A stretch of 64,000 nt of DNA from Lepidostoma basale (Eukaryota; Arthropoda; Insecta; Trichoptera; Lepidostomatidae): NCBI GenBank assembly GCA_022606425.2, contig JAHDVF020000215.1:930001-994000 (forward strand), given 5' to 3'. Below the pieces are notes generated by a model. The model did no database searches. It was given only the letters and a program-made list of their open reading frames with translations, and was not told where the DNA came from. A program made the position numbers and the translations under genes. Shown here piece after piece: positions 1 to 56,354 of this stretch; position 1 is the stretch's first letter; each line of letters opens with the position of its first letter.

Positions 1-40
1 GTAAAATATGGTTGAAATTTTATTTGACAATATAACTCAC

Positions 41-46577
<46,537 letters not shown>

Positions 46578-46579
46578 TC

Positions 46580-47375
46580 TCTATGCGTCCGTAATGCCAA
46601 ACAACGCTTTAAAAAACAACGCGCCGCAACTGAATGAAGTTAGCCACGAATCGCAAAATCCAAGCCGCCATGTTGATTTTAGTGCTGCCAGTATAATAAT
46701 ATTATTCCTCCTATAATAATATGTTCTAATTTGAGTAATATAACTTGTCCAGAAAAACTAAACTATTATATATAATTTTACTCCACATACATTTACATTA
46801 GAAATTGAAAGTATTTGTGGCTTATTAGAAGCATTTGAAATTAAATAACTAATCAACACACATGCTTCAGAATTAACGACCTGCAAGGGAATGTCCAGTG
46901 TAAATTAATTTTTTTTTTTAAATATATTTAATAAATTTAGAGGGATGAAAAAGTTTGTGATTAGATGGGTGGTAAGAATAAAGAAGACAATTATTTTTGA
47001 TTAGTTTATTAAATAATAAGTTTTAAAATAAAACTGATACAAAGAATATGCGAACGTCCACGGGTGCTCTGGTCAAAATTATGATATCCTTGGAAAGTCA
47101 ATCAAGTCTCCTTATTCGTTTTAGCCTTAATTTCCACTCTGCAGCGTACAACATAATAGGACGAATTGCAGTGCACTTTGCATTTGTTTTTATAGGCGCC
47201 CTTGGATTGCAAGGAACATTAGAGAGCAATTTTCACTTCAGCCAGGTGTTTTTTCGTCTCGTAAGGACTGATCCAAAAGACTATTTATGCTACTTTGGGC
47301 ACTGGGGTTTCCTCCGTGTACTTCATTTTAAATAGTTTTGTTCCTGATGATGAGTATTAGATTTCATTCCAAAGC
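46580..47375. other. SMARCC 5' flank/leader and upstream spacer
   Basis: 46580-46690 is GC-richer (GCGCCGCAACTGAATGAAG) and should hold the SMARCC leader and a TATA-less promoter; no clear initiator chosen. 47040-47340 is probable LINE debris. Confidence 0.4.
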
Positions 47376-47379
47376 ATCG

Positions 47380-47470
47380 ATCCATTTATTGAACTCCGCC
47401 TGTAACTGCTCTGCCGACTCAGCTATTGAAGCTACGTTGTCTGCTTAGATAATACATTTTGATAGAGGCC
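47380..47470 (-). mobile_element. RTE-like reverse transcriptase scrap (YADD region)
   Basis: Minus strand reads ADNVASIAESAEQLQAEFNK WIDALE, matching the ADDxxLVAES(A)EQL segment just after the catalytic aspartates; the second D is N. Neighbouring 47040-47340 may be further remnant of the same insertion. Confidence 0.5.
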
Positions 47471-47520
47471 GCTTTATACTTTTTGTGGAATAGTCTTAAG
47501 TTTTCGTAGATATGTGTGAA

Positions 47521-47526
47521 TTTATT
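47521..47526 (-). terminator. Candidate poly(A) signal of the 189-aa secreted-protein gene
   Basis: This is an AATAAA (minus strand), about 270 nt past the stop at 47795. I saw no closer canonical hexamer. It lies near LINE debris, so this is tentative. Confidence 0.3.
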
Positions 47527-47794
47527 TGTCAAAATGCGTGGGACATAAAGTATACGAACGTCCATAAACACGTATAATATTTGATCAGGCTAAGACAATC
47601 TAAGCTGGGTTAAAATCTAGTTTAGGTCAGATATTAATAAATTAGGTTAGATGATGTTTGCTAGTGATTCCCAACGTAAGCACTATCACCCACCAGTGGG
47701 CAAGTAAAGTTGTTCAGGGGGTGATCAAGAATAAAAATTAAATATCAATTTGTGATTGTTGGATTATTTGCTACGAGCAAAACTATAAATCCTT

Positions 47795-50387
47795 CTATTT
47801 TGTCATTGTGCTTGTAAGGGATTGTCGGATTGATGTGAGAATTCCTAATGGTATCTGAAAAATATAAGAAAAATTATGGGTGTAAACACACAAAGTGGAT
47901 TACATCAGATATTTAAAAAATAGCATATCATAAATCTTATTTACGTTTATTTATGGCAAAATGTATTTAAAAAACTGCGATAGTAATTAATAAATACAGC
48001 AGGATTTAATTTTGTACCATAAAATTAATATTTAGCATTTTTACAAGAGCTACATAAGAAATATATTAATATATTTATATATTTGTCAAAATCTTACGTT
48101 TATTCCTCGTCTTATATTTTGCCGTCTTCTCTCTTCTTCAGATGCAAGAATATCACTCCCTGCTGGAGGAATTGTGGTACTTGATACCATATTACGACTT
48201 TTTTCATCATTTGCAGGGTTGTTCGTGGTTGTGGATTGCATCATGCTCATTAAGGTTTTTTGTAGGATCTGTTGGAAATCTGGACTATTCTGCTGCTATT
48301 AAAAAAAAATCTCAAAATGTACTTACACAATAAGAAACAAAAAACGTTGCGGTGTGTTATATTTATGTTATTTGAAGTATTTATATTTCATCAATAAGGA
48401 TATGACAATAAGGCGGTTAGCTAGACTATTTTTTGCACATGGCAATTAAATATCGTTATAAAATTAATGGTATACTAAATTAGTAGAGATTACAACTTTC
48501 GATTTGCGTATATAGATGGCAATGCACTATGTACAATATGTTTAGAACACGACACATCGATAAAAGCAATAAATATACCTTTCCTTCACCCAATGAACGT
48601 AGCTTTTCCAGGGGTCTTTTTGTAGTTGTTTGTATCATCTGACTTAACACTTGACTTAACAGTGCCTGGAGTTTTTGGCTCTGTATATAAATTAAAAATA
48701 TTTACTAATTTACAAGGGAAAGGGGTATCTCCTAATTAATATTATGTTTTTTTTATAGAAGAATTAGAAGAGCCTTTTTTATTTTACTTATGAAGCACTC
48801 ATCTGCCTGACAGTTCTTTTTTATTTCATCGTTCATTATTCTATCATATATCGTTTTCCAGCACATTCTTCTCAATGATCTAATTTCTATAGCATTTATC
48901 CTACTTTTGTAAACTTCAAATTTCACTTCCATACATTAGGGTTGGCACTAGATCTCCATTTTGTACTGCCATCTTTGCTTTAGTGAATGTATTTCTATTT
49001 GCAGTGATGACTTTTAAATTTGAAAAAAACCCATTTAAAATCGTATATAAGTTGGCTATCAAGTTTGCAATTTACAGTTTTTATAATATTTTCATGTGGG
49101 TGACCAAATACACATATATAGAATAATCACTTTCGTATCGATTTTCTCACAACTAAACGCTATACCCACATTCCTTAATAATAAAATTATCATATTTTTG
49201 ATTGGGGGGATTTCACATTAAGATGCTTTGGAGTTTGTATGATTATCGAATAAGATTTACCTGATTTGGATCTGATTGAGAAGGCATGGGTGTTGTCGGG
49301 GCAGGTGTTTGAGGTGTCGATTGAATCGCCATCATTAAATTCTGGACAATACTTTTTAAATCCGGACTCCCCTGGCCTTGGGAAGGTATCTATTTACAAC
49401 AATAACAAATTGTTTTATACAATAGGTATATAAACTATTTTCGTAAATATGACATGGTGTTATATTAACACATCTACGATTTTATTGTGTTTTAAATCAC
49501 AAACGTATCGAAAATTAAAAAAAAAACTAACCAACCTTCATCCCATCATTCCCATCTTCCCGAAAGGATAGGTTACAAGAATAGACAATCACACGTTTCT
49601 TTCCTGGTAGGTATACCTACTTATCTCTTTCCTCAACATTCATACGTCGTTTCATGCACGCACGTCGGTATCACCGATTTCTCACGTGGTCGACATTTAA
49701 TATTTGAATGATTTGATCGTATCACATTTTCAGCGGCCTTCTTCTATTAATTGTTTCGTTTACACAGAACATCCACTTTCTTTATCGTCCTTTCTTCATT
49801 CAATGTTCCCATTTGTCCAAACCATCTTAATGATCCTCTCATTGGTTTATTAATTTCATTCGCACTGCATTCACTTCTTATCACATTTACCACAATTTCA
49901 TATAAATATTTACCACACATTCGTTTATAACGAAGTAATGATATTTAAATGATTATAAATAATTTAACATGAAAAAACGACAATATTCTCAAAAAAAGAA
50001 AAAACCCCACCCCACAATAATATTGTATAAAATAGATACTTATTGAAAACCAACGTTTTCTGTGATATTAAATATTTAATATATTTGTTAGCCTTCACTT
50101 TTAGGTTGTAAATTCACATTTGTATGAATTTTAAGATCTTTAAATAATATCATCACTTGTTTATCTAACGTGTTTCAGATGGTTTTCATCCTACCCTGGT
50201 ATACCTCGCACACAGACAAATTTAACAAAAGATTTTATATTGAATGATATTTGTGATGCAAGTGTGCAATTGTTCTGAATCAAAATATGTATACCAAATA
50301 ACTTACATTGGACTGAGGAAAAGCTATGGCCGTTTGGAGCACTTGAAGTATCACAAGGCCGAAGAAAACTACTTGAAGTTTCGCCAT
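47795..50387 (-). CDS. Small secreted protein with exon-encoded Gln/Met/Thr/Pro-rich repeats (189 aa), function unknown
   Basis: Five coding exons on the minus strand: 50387-50307, 49389-49261, 48680-48579, 48295-48098 and 47854-47795. All junctions are GT-AG and phase 0; the stop is TAG at 47797-47795. Residues 1-22 form a signal peptide ending TAIA, followed by FPQSN. Exons 2, 3 and 4 each encode a variant of one module: (S)PDLKSIVQNLMMAIQST, SQKLQALLSQVLSQMIQTTT and SPDFQQILQKTLMSMMQSTT. Each is an amphipathic helix-like run followed by a short Thr/Pro tail. Residues 157-167 are charged with RRR and RR, possible processing sites. The ATG follows a splice acceptor at 50394-50393, so a non-coding first exon is expected near the promoter at 51.7 kb. 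I do not recognise the family. The symmetric phase-0 exons suggest growth by exon duplication. A structural, cuticle/silk-like or humoral role is possible but not shown. Confidence 0.8.
48780..49015 (-). mobile_element. YPSGE-family LINE internal fragment without 3' tail
   Basis: Corresponds to the MYGSE.../LRRMC region (TTCCAGCACATTCTTCTCAA, CACTTCCATACATTAGGG). It lies in the intron before exon 3 of the 189-aa protein gene. Confidence 0.5.
49525..49930 (-). mobile_element. YPSGE-family LINE 3' end
   Basis: AACTAACCAACCTTCATCCC through TATTTACCACACATTCG; diverged, in intron 2 of the 189-aa protein gene's coding region. Confidence 0.65.
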
Positions 50388-50935
50388 TTTCACTAAAAGC
50401 ACATTAAAACACAGTTAATTATATTATAGCTATATGAAATTGATAAACTTTTAAGAAACCAAGATATGTATGAAAAAAAGGTAAATAAATCAAGAATGTC
50501 GAATTTAGGAACAAACTAAAAACAGGTGATTTTTATTTGAGTATCATAACATAAATAGGCAAAAACCCTGATTTCATCAAGAAAGAGTACCAGAATATTT
50601 TGAATACAAGAGAACAAGAGGAATACTTCTTTGAAATTTGTTCTGATTCTGATTCTACTCGTATTTTAAATTGTTTATTGTGAAATTTTAATGTGTGTAA
50701 AAAAATGATTTATATTAAAAGTTAAAAATTTATTACATATTACAATTGTGCAGTGAAACAAGTTTTAAAGAGTAGAAAATATTTACTTCCGTAACTTGTA
50801 ATTATCGTATACTCGTCTTTACAATTAAATTAATCAAAATCAATAGACGGGTATTACGTATAGGAATAAAAATGTATATTCAACAAAGTTAATTAAAGTT
50901 GTTTCTTAAGCAATAAAACAAAACTTCACATCAAA

Positions 50936-51120
50936 TGATTAATACGAAAGAAAATATATATTTTATAGAAGTTTTTTTTTAGTTTGTGGGAATTACATGT
51001 TTTGCCTTGCTAAGGCATTATAAAACGTATATTTCATTATGCCTTAGCATGTTGAAACATGTCATTCCGAAAAATATAATAAAACTTGTCGAAAAATTAC
51101 GTTTTCATTTGTGTATATTA
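50936..51120. repeat. Palindromic repeat, 'AATACGAA' subtype
   Basis: Arms around 50940-51015 and 51030-51118 (CTTGCTAAGGCATTAT / ATGCCTTAGCATG, then GAAACATGTCATTCC). It lies in the 5' intron of the 189-aa protein gene. Confidence 0.6.
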
Positions 51121-51154
51121 ATTAAAGATAATGATATTTAGCTATTTATTTTTG

Positions 51155-51691
51155 TAAGCCACAGAAGCAAAGATGGCAGTACACAATGGAGTTCTAGTGC
51201 CAACCCTCATGTATGGAAGTGAAGCTTGGAGCTGGCAAAAGAAGGATGAAAGCAGGATAAACGCCGTAGAAATAAGATCACTAAGAAGAATGTGCGGGAA
51301 AACGTTGTATGATAGAATACCAAACGATGAAATAAGAAAGAAATGTAAGGCAGATGACTGCATCATGAATAAAATTAAAAAAGGATCCCTGAGATGGTTC
51401 GGACATACGTATGTAACGAATGGATGAGAGTAGAATGGTTAAAAAGTTGTACACAAGCAGCGTGAGTAGGAAAAGAAGCCGAGGACGACCGAGGAAAACA
51501 TGGCATGACCATTAATCAATTACTAAAAGGCGGCCACATTCGAAGTCGGAATAATCGACGTGCGTGCATGGTACGATGTATGAATGTAGAGGAAGCCAGA
51601 GAGTATGCCAGGACAGGCCAGTGTGGCGATCCATCCTCTCTGCCTACCCCTCCGGGGAAATGGCGTGATGGTTAGTTAGTTAGTTAGTAAA
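51155..51691 (+). mobile_element. YPSGE-family LINE 3' end with TTAG tail beside a splice donor
   Basis: LMYGSEAWSWQKKDESRINA and SLRRMCGKTLYDRIPNDEIR are open for 84 codons; frameshift after FGHTYVTNG. The tail (TTAG)4 ends about a dozen bases from the donor of the predicted non-coding exon at 51704. Confidence 0.82.
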
Positions 51692-51703
51692 TAGTTTACT
51701 CAC

Positions 51704-51771
51704 AGTGAAATATAGCTCAGTCAAGAAAAGATCTTCGAATGCTTTAATTCCCGTAGTACGTTCATTATATA
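51704..51771 (-). promoter_or_regulatory. Predicted promoter and non-coding first exon of the 189-aa secreted-protein gene
   Basis: On the minus strand TATATAAT (51771-51764) precedes a likely start near 51740. A short exon follows, ending at a strong donor (CACT|GTGAGT, exon end 51704). The matching acceptor is CTTTTAG at 50399-50393, just before the ATG at 50387. The intron contains a LINE fragment whose TTAG tail ends about a dozen bases from this donor. The link between exon and gene is inferred from orientation and splice signals only. Confidence 0.55.
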
Positions 51772-52339
51772 CAGATGAGTAGCTATTCTTCAGCTTTCGT
51801 TAGGTAATGCAGTAATTCAATACCGTGATTATTAGTACTAATCATCGTAGCATTGACCCGAAATGCGGTACAATTAATAGACGCTTCAGTTACCCAAGCA
51901 TACATATTTACATAAATTAAGTATATCCAGACAAACAAATGCTATGAAATACTGGAAAAATAAAATGCATATACATTTCGAACAATTTACGAAAGAGTTA
52001 TGTTTTATATAATATTTGTATTGAATACATGTTATAAAGGTTTATAAATTTAGTCAAAGTCTTTATTTTTACAAAATTTCCAATTAAAATACAATAATGT
52101 TTTTATTGTTTATAAAACATATTTTTTTAAACAAATTAAAATCTAAATAGATAAATATATAAGCTTTTCGTCACAACTAATATGTATATAATATGCACCA
52201 GAAAAATGTATAAACATAGAAAACTGTATATTTTTGAGAAATTTCTCAAAAGTACAAAGTACAAATACGAATTTTATTATCATTATTCAATCAACAGTTG
52301 TTAACAACAATTGTATCAAGTGCTATTTAAATATTATTG

Positions 52340-52420
52340 TCGACGAAGACATTGAGCTGCCGAAACCGGTCGGAACTATTAGAAGGATAAGTGAGAAATA
52401 AAGTGGACAAGTCCTAAAAA
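52340..52420 (+). repeat. Solo hammerhead-like arm
   Basis: GTCGACGAAGACATTGAGC, then TGCCGAAACCGGTCGG and AGAAATAAAG. The core is only partly recognisable. Confidence 0.35.
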
Positions 52421-52439
52421 AAAAGTTTGGAATCTGGAT

Positions 52440-52734
52440 CATATTAGGGTATTCTAAGGATAAACGGCCTTTAGACCTGGTTTTGTAGCGGAATCCCGGA
52501 AGCATAGGAGAGATCAAGAGATCTGAGACCAGCCTGAATATGACCTCTAGGAGTGCTTAGACAGCGCCTGATGTATAATTTTCTAGCTGATATGATTAAG
52601 ATGGGTGAAAGAGACTACTGGGAGCAAAAGGCGCAGGATCGAAGAGCCTGGAATAACAGCATCTATGTGGCTAACATTTATTAAGAGGTGTACGACCATC
52701 ATAAATGATATTTCTAACGAAATAAAGTTTTAAA
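52440..52734 (+). mobile_element. LINE 3' remnant before the 53-kb LINE nest
   Basis: Reads MIKMGERDYWEQKAQDRRAW NNSIY then stop and AT-rich tail (AACGAAATAAAG). Confidence 0.5.
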
Positions 52735-55700
52735 TTTTTTTATTATTTGCTGATGACATAAAAGTTTTCTCTGAAATAGAGAATCCCTCAGATTGCTTGA
52801 AGCTTCAGTGTGACATTCAGAGCATAACCCAATGGAGTAAACGTAACAAATTATTCTTCAACGTCTCCAAGTGCTTTGTTATGTCATACACACGGGCATC
52901 GAAAACATTATACTTTCGCTATCTTATGGATGGGGTACAGCTTGAAAGAGCTTCTACATCCAGAGATCTCGGTGTTCTGTTCGATGCTCAATTATCGTTC
53001 AATCTTCACATAGTTGCTCTATGTAATAGTTCCATCCTCAGAAATTTTTTCTGAACCCTCTCCAGTATAATGGAATATCTCGCCTCGTGAGGACTCCATA
53101 TCACAGAACCACTTTCGAGTCTGCTCCGAACCAATGCGTTGTATAGGACTCTGAGCACATTGGGATCCCTGAAAACTCTGCCGGTCCGGACGATGAAGCC
53201 CAACATCTTCAGTGCAGTGCCACAAATCCTCTCAACATGTGCACGAAAAGTCAGCCTACTCTCATAGATGATCCCGAGATCTCTCATCGTAGATACATGT
53301 GCTAGTTGCTGGTTGTTCATTGTGTATCTATAATACACAGTTCTCAATGCTCTAGTAAAAGATAGCATAACGCATTTAGAGACATTGAATTGCATTTGAT
53401 TACTGTGACTCCAGTTGACAATATTATTGATGTCCGACTGGAGGCGAAGACAGTCTCCAGGATTTTTAATTTCCAGGAATAATTTCAGATCATGGGCAAA
53501 TAAAAGAAATCGCGAGAAGTTTATCACCTTCGCAATATCATTTATGAAGATGGTGAAGAGGAGTGGCCCTAAGTTTGAACCTTGTGGCACCCCTGAATTT
53601 ACAAGAAAAGGTTCCGATTGAAAAATTCCGTATGAGACGTATTGTTTTCTCCCCTCGAGGTAACTAATGAAAAACATAATTAACTGAGAAGAGAATCCAA
53701 TTTGAGATAGCTTTGCTATCTGAATGTCGTGGTTCACAGTGTCAAAGGCCTTTGAGAAATCATTATATGAACAGTCAACTTGGTGACCATCATCCAAGGC
53801 CCTTGCAATGTAATCTGTGAATACCATGAGATTAGTTTCAGTCGAGCGCCCCTTCCTGAATCCATGTTGTTCTGTTATAATATAGGGGTCGACTTTGGGA
53901 AATATCAATTTGTGTAAAATTGATTCAAATAGTTTGGCTGGAGCCGACAGTATCGCTACAGGTCTGTAGTTTTCGACCGACTCTTTTGCGCCGCTCTTGA
54001 AAATAGGACTGATTCTGGAAAGTTTCCAGAGATCAGGAAAAGTATTTGTACTTAACGATAGGTTAAATAAAAAATACAGCGGAGATATTAGGAGCTCAGA
54101 GCAGCCTTTTAAGAAGTAAATGGGAAGAAAATCAGGACCAACCGAGTGCGAATTCTTCATAGCTTTAATGGAGGATATAATATCATTCGCTTCTATCTGC
54201 GATATGACAAAGCCATGACCACAACAATTGGCACTTAACTCAGTCGCTGAATTGAAATTAAGCCGCGGGGGAACATTGCTATAGACAGATTGGAAGTGTT
54301 TAGCGAATGCATTCACTATATCTACACCCTCAACCTCCCTATCCCCATGCATCATAGTGTTTAGGATGCCCCCATCCTTTCGTAGACTTTTTACGTAGTT
54401 CCAGAAGGATCCAGGGTCATCCATAAGATTGCCCTCAATGGTGCCCACATATGTTCGAAAGGCTGATCGAACATTGCGTCTCACCACCGAGCGGTACAGA
54501 CTGAAAAGTTCGTACTCACTCCGACAACCAGTAGCCTTCCACCTTATTTCAAAATTTCTGAGGTATCTCTACATGAGGGAGTATGGTAGCTATCCTTGGC
54601 TCTATCCCGCGGCATTTCTTTTGGGAATGCTCGGAACCAATTCTCTACAGCTTCGAAGAGATGGACATCTAATTACCCATTTCTTTAGATTAATTAGGGG
54701 ATACTTCGAGAACTCGGCCGTACTGGAGGGTGTTCGGCTTTTTGTCCCCGATAGATATCTCCGACAGCGACAGCACAGATTGTTTTACCTACCGGCTGCC
54801 AGAACCAATCTGCCTCTGGTGACACCGGTGGGAAGAGCAATTAGAGAGTATCCTGTCTTCCTAATGTTGAACCATCTCTTATGCGTTTCTGGTAGTATAC
54901 TATATATAATATATTATTTTACCTGTTCTCAATAGATGCCTTAAAAATAAATTTTGTAATGTCTGTTGATGAAATAAACTGATTTGATTTGATTTGATTT
55001 GATTAAAATGCTTGGATTTGTTTTCAGGAATGCCAAGATATTTTCGAACACACAGGTACTTCGGGTGTTGTATAATTCCCTGGTAAGAAGTCGGCTGGAA
55101 TATAGTTCCGTTATTTGGTCACCGCCTGGGATCCGATATTCTCTGATGGTGGAGCGAGTGCAGAAAAAATTTCTGCGCTTTCTTTACCTCAGGGAGCGCG
55201 GTTATTACCCGTGGCTCTTTCCGACTGAATTCTTGCTAGGTATGCTAAGCTACCAATCATTGGAGAGAAGGAGGAACATTCACTTGGGAGTTCACTTCCT
55301 TCAGCTGATTGGCGGCCGTATACAGAACTCGGATGTCCTGAGTGATGTAGGTCTATTTGTCCCTGATAATTACCTTCGTCAAAGACAGCACAGATTGTTT
55401 TATTTGCCACGCTGCAGAACCAACCTGCCAATGGTAATGCCTGTGGGTAGGGCAATCTTATTGCTTAATCGGATCGCCTCGGAGGTCAACATATTTCGTG
55501 ATAGTGTGAGTTGCCTCAGGGATGCAATATCAATGTTATGATTTTTTCATACTATTTGTCCCTGATAATTACCTTCGTCAAAGACAGCACAGATTGTTTT
55601 ATTTGCCACGCTGCAGAACCAACCTGCCAATGGTAATGCCTGTGGGTAGGGCAATCTTATTGCTTAATCGAGGTCAACATATTTCGTGATAGTGTGAGTT

Positions 55701-55867
55701 GCCTCAGGGATGCAATATCAATGTTATGATTTTTTCATACTCTTAAGCTTAATTTTTATTTTTTTTAATGCTTCTCTGTTTATAATGTAATTGCAAACGA
55801 TTTGGAATTGTATGTCTGTAATGTTTGTGATTATTAGCAAAATAAATGAAATGAAATGAAAAATGAA
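52735..55867 (+). mobile_element. Jockey/CR1-superfamily LINE (host copy), interrupted
   Basis: The first part, 52735-53038, begins at the catalytic FADD (52746-52757) and runs LKLQCDIQSITQWSKRNKLF ... RDLGVLFDAQLSFNLHI. The second part, 54994-55541, resumes KMLGFVFRNAKIFSNTQVLR ... YLRERGYYPWLFPTEFLLGM to a stop. The last ~180 bp (55365-55541) is repeated in tandem at 55553-55734, the second copy lacking about 11 bp. The tail is (AATGA)n at 55840-55867. It is 5'-truncated. The gap 53039-54993 is another LINE. Confidence 0.85.
53039..54993 (-). mobile_element. Second Jockey/CR1-type LINE inserted into the first, with a twin-priming inversion
   Basis: 53039-54545 lies inverted (minus) and holds a ~493-codon open reverse transcriptase ORF: LRKDGGILNTMMHGDREVEG, SRISPIFKSGAKESVENYRP, GFRKGRSTETNLMVFTDYIA, DFSKAFDTVNHDIQIAKLSQ, VNSGVPQGSNLGPLLFTIFI. 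The catalytic F-A-D-D reads F-A-H-D, so the enzyme is dead. 54546-54985 is forward and continues exactly where the inverted part stops (KFLRYLYMREYGSYPWLYPA), sharing a ~12-bp overlap AAATTTCTGAGG, and ends in (TTGAT)n. This is the classic product of twin priming. Confidence 0.88.
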
Positions 55868-56221
55868 ATCTAAAGCAGAGTTTTTTTAATATTTTGTGTA
55901 GACCCCCTGCTTTCCTAATTGATTTTTCGAATTGATTGCTAAAAAAATTGATCGCTGCCAAACACTACTGGCCGGAAGTCGCTGTCGAGCTAAAAAAATA
56001 ATAAAAAGGTCACCACGATTTCGATATTCGTATTGCGTCTCAATATTCGGCTTCAATTTAGTTGTACCATCTCGTGGACCCCTATTTTTTTCTACTGTCG
56101 TAGACCCCTTGCAATTTGTCGTGGACCCCTGGGGGTCTATATAGATCACTAAAGGGTTGAAATTATTGTATTAAAATTAAATAAAATACAGAAATAATAC
56201 AAATCATTTTGCCGAAGAAAA

Positions 56222-56227
56222 TTTATT
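56222..56227 (-). terminator. Poly(A) signal of the prepropeptide gene
   Basis: AATAAA on the minus strand, about 130 nt past the stop codon at 56357-56355. Confidence 0.55.
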
Positions 56228-56354
56228 AAACATGGATTTTGAAAACGAATAATATTGCACAGGAGGATATTTAGAGATTGATTGGTTAAACAGATCAAAA
56301 AATAATCAGATTCAGCGGTTCAGTAACATGTTATGTATCCGAAAATTGTGATTC

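Noticed and set aside
53006..54487. 493-codon ORF as a host gene
   Set aside because: It is a LINE reverse transcriptase with a mutated catalytic box, lying in an inverted 5' part of a nested insertion.
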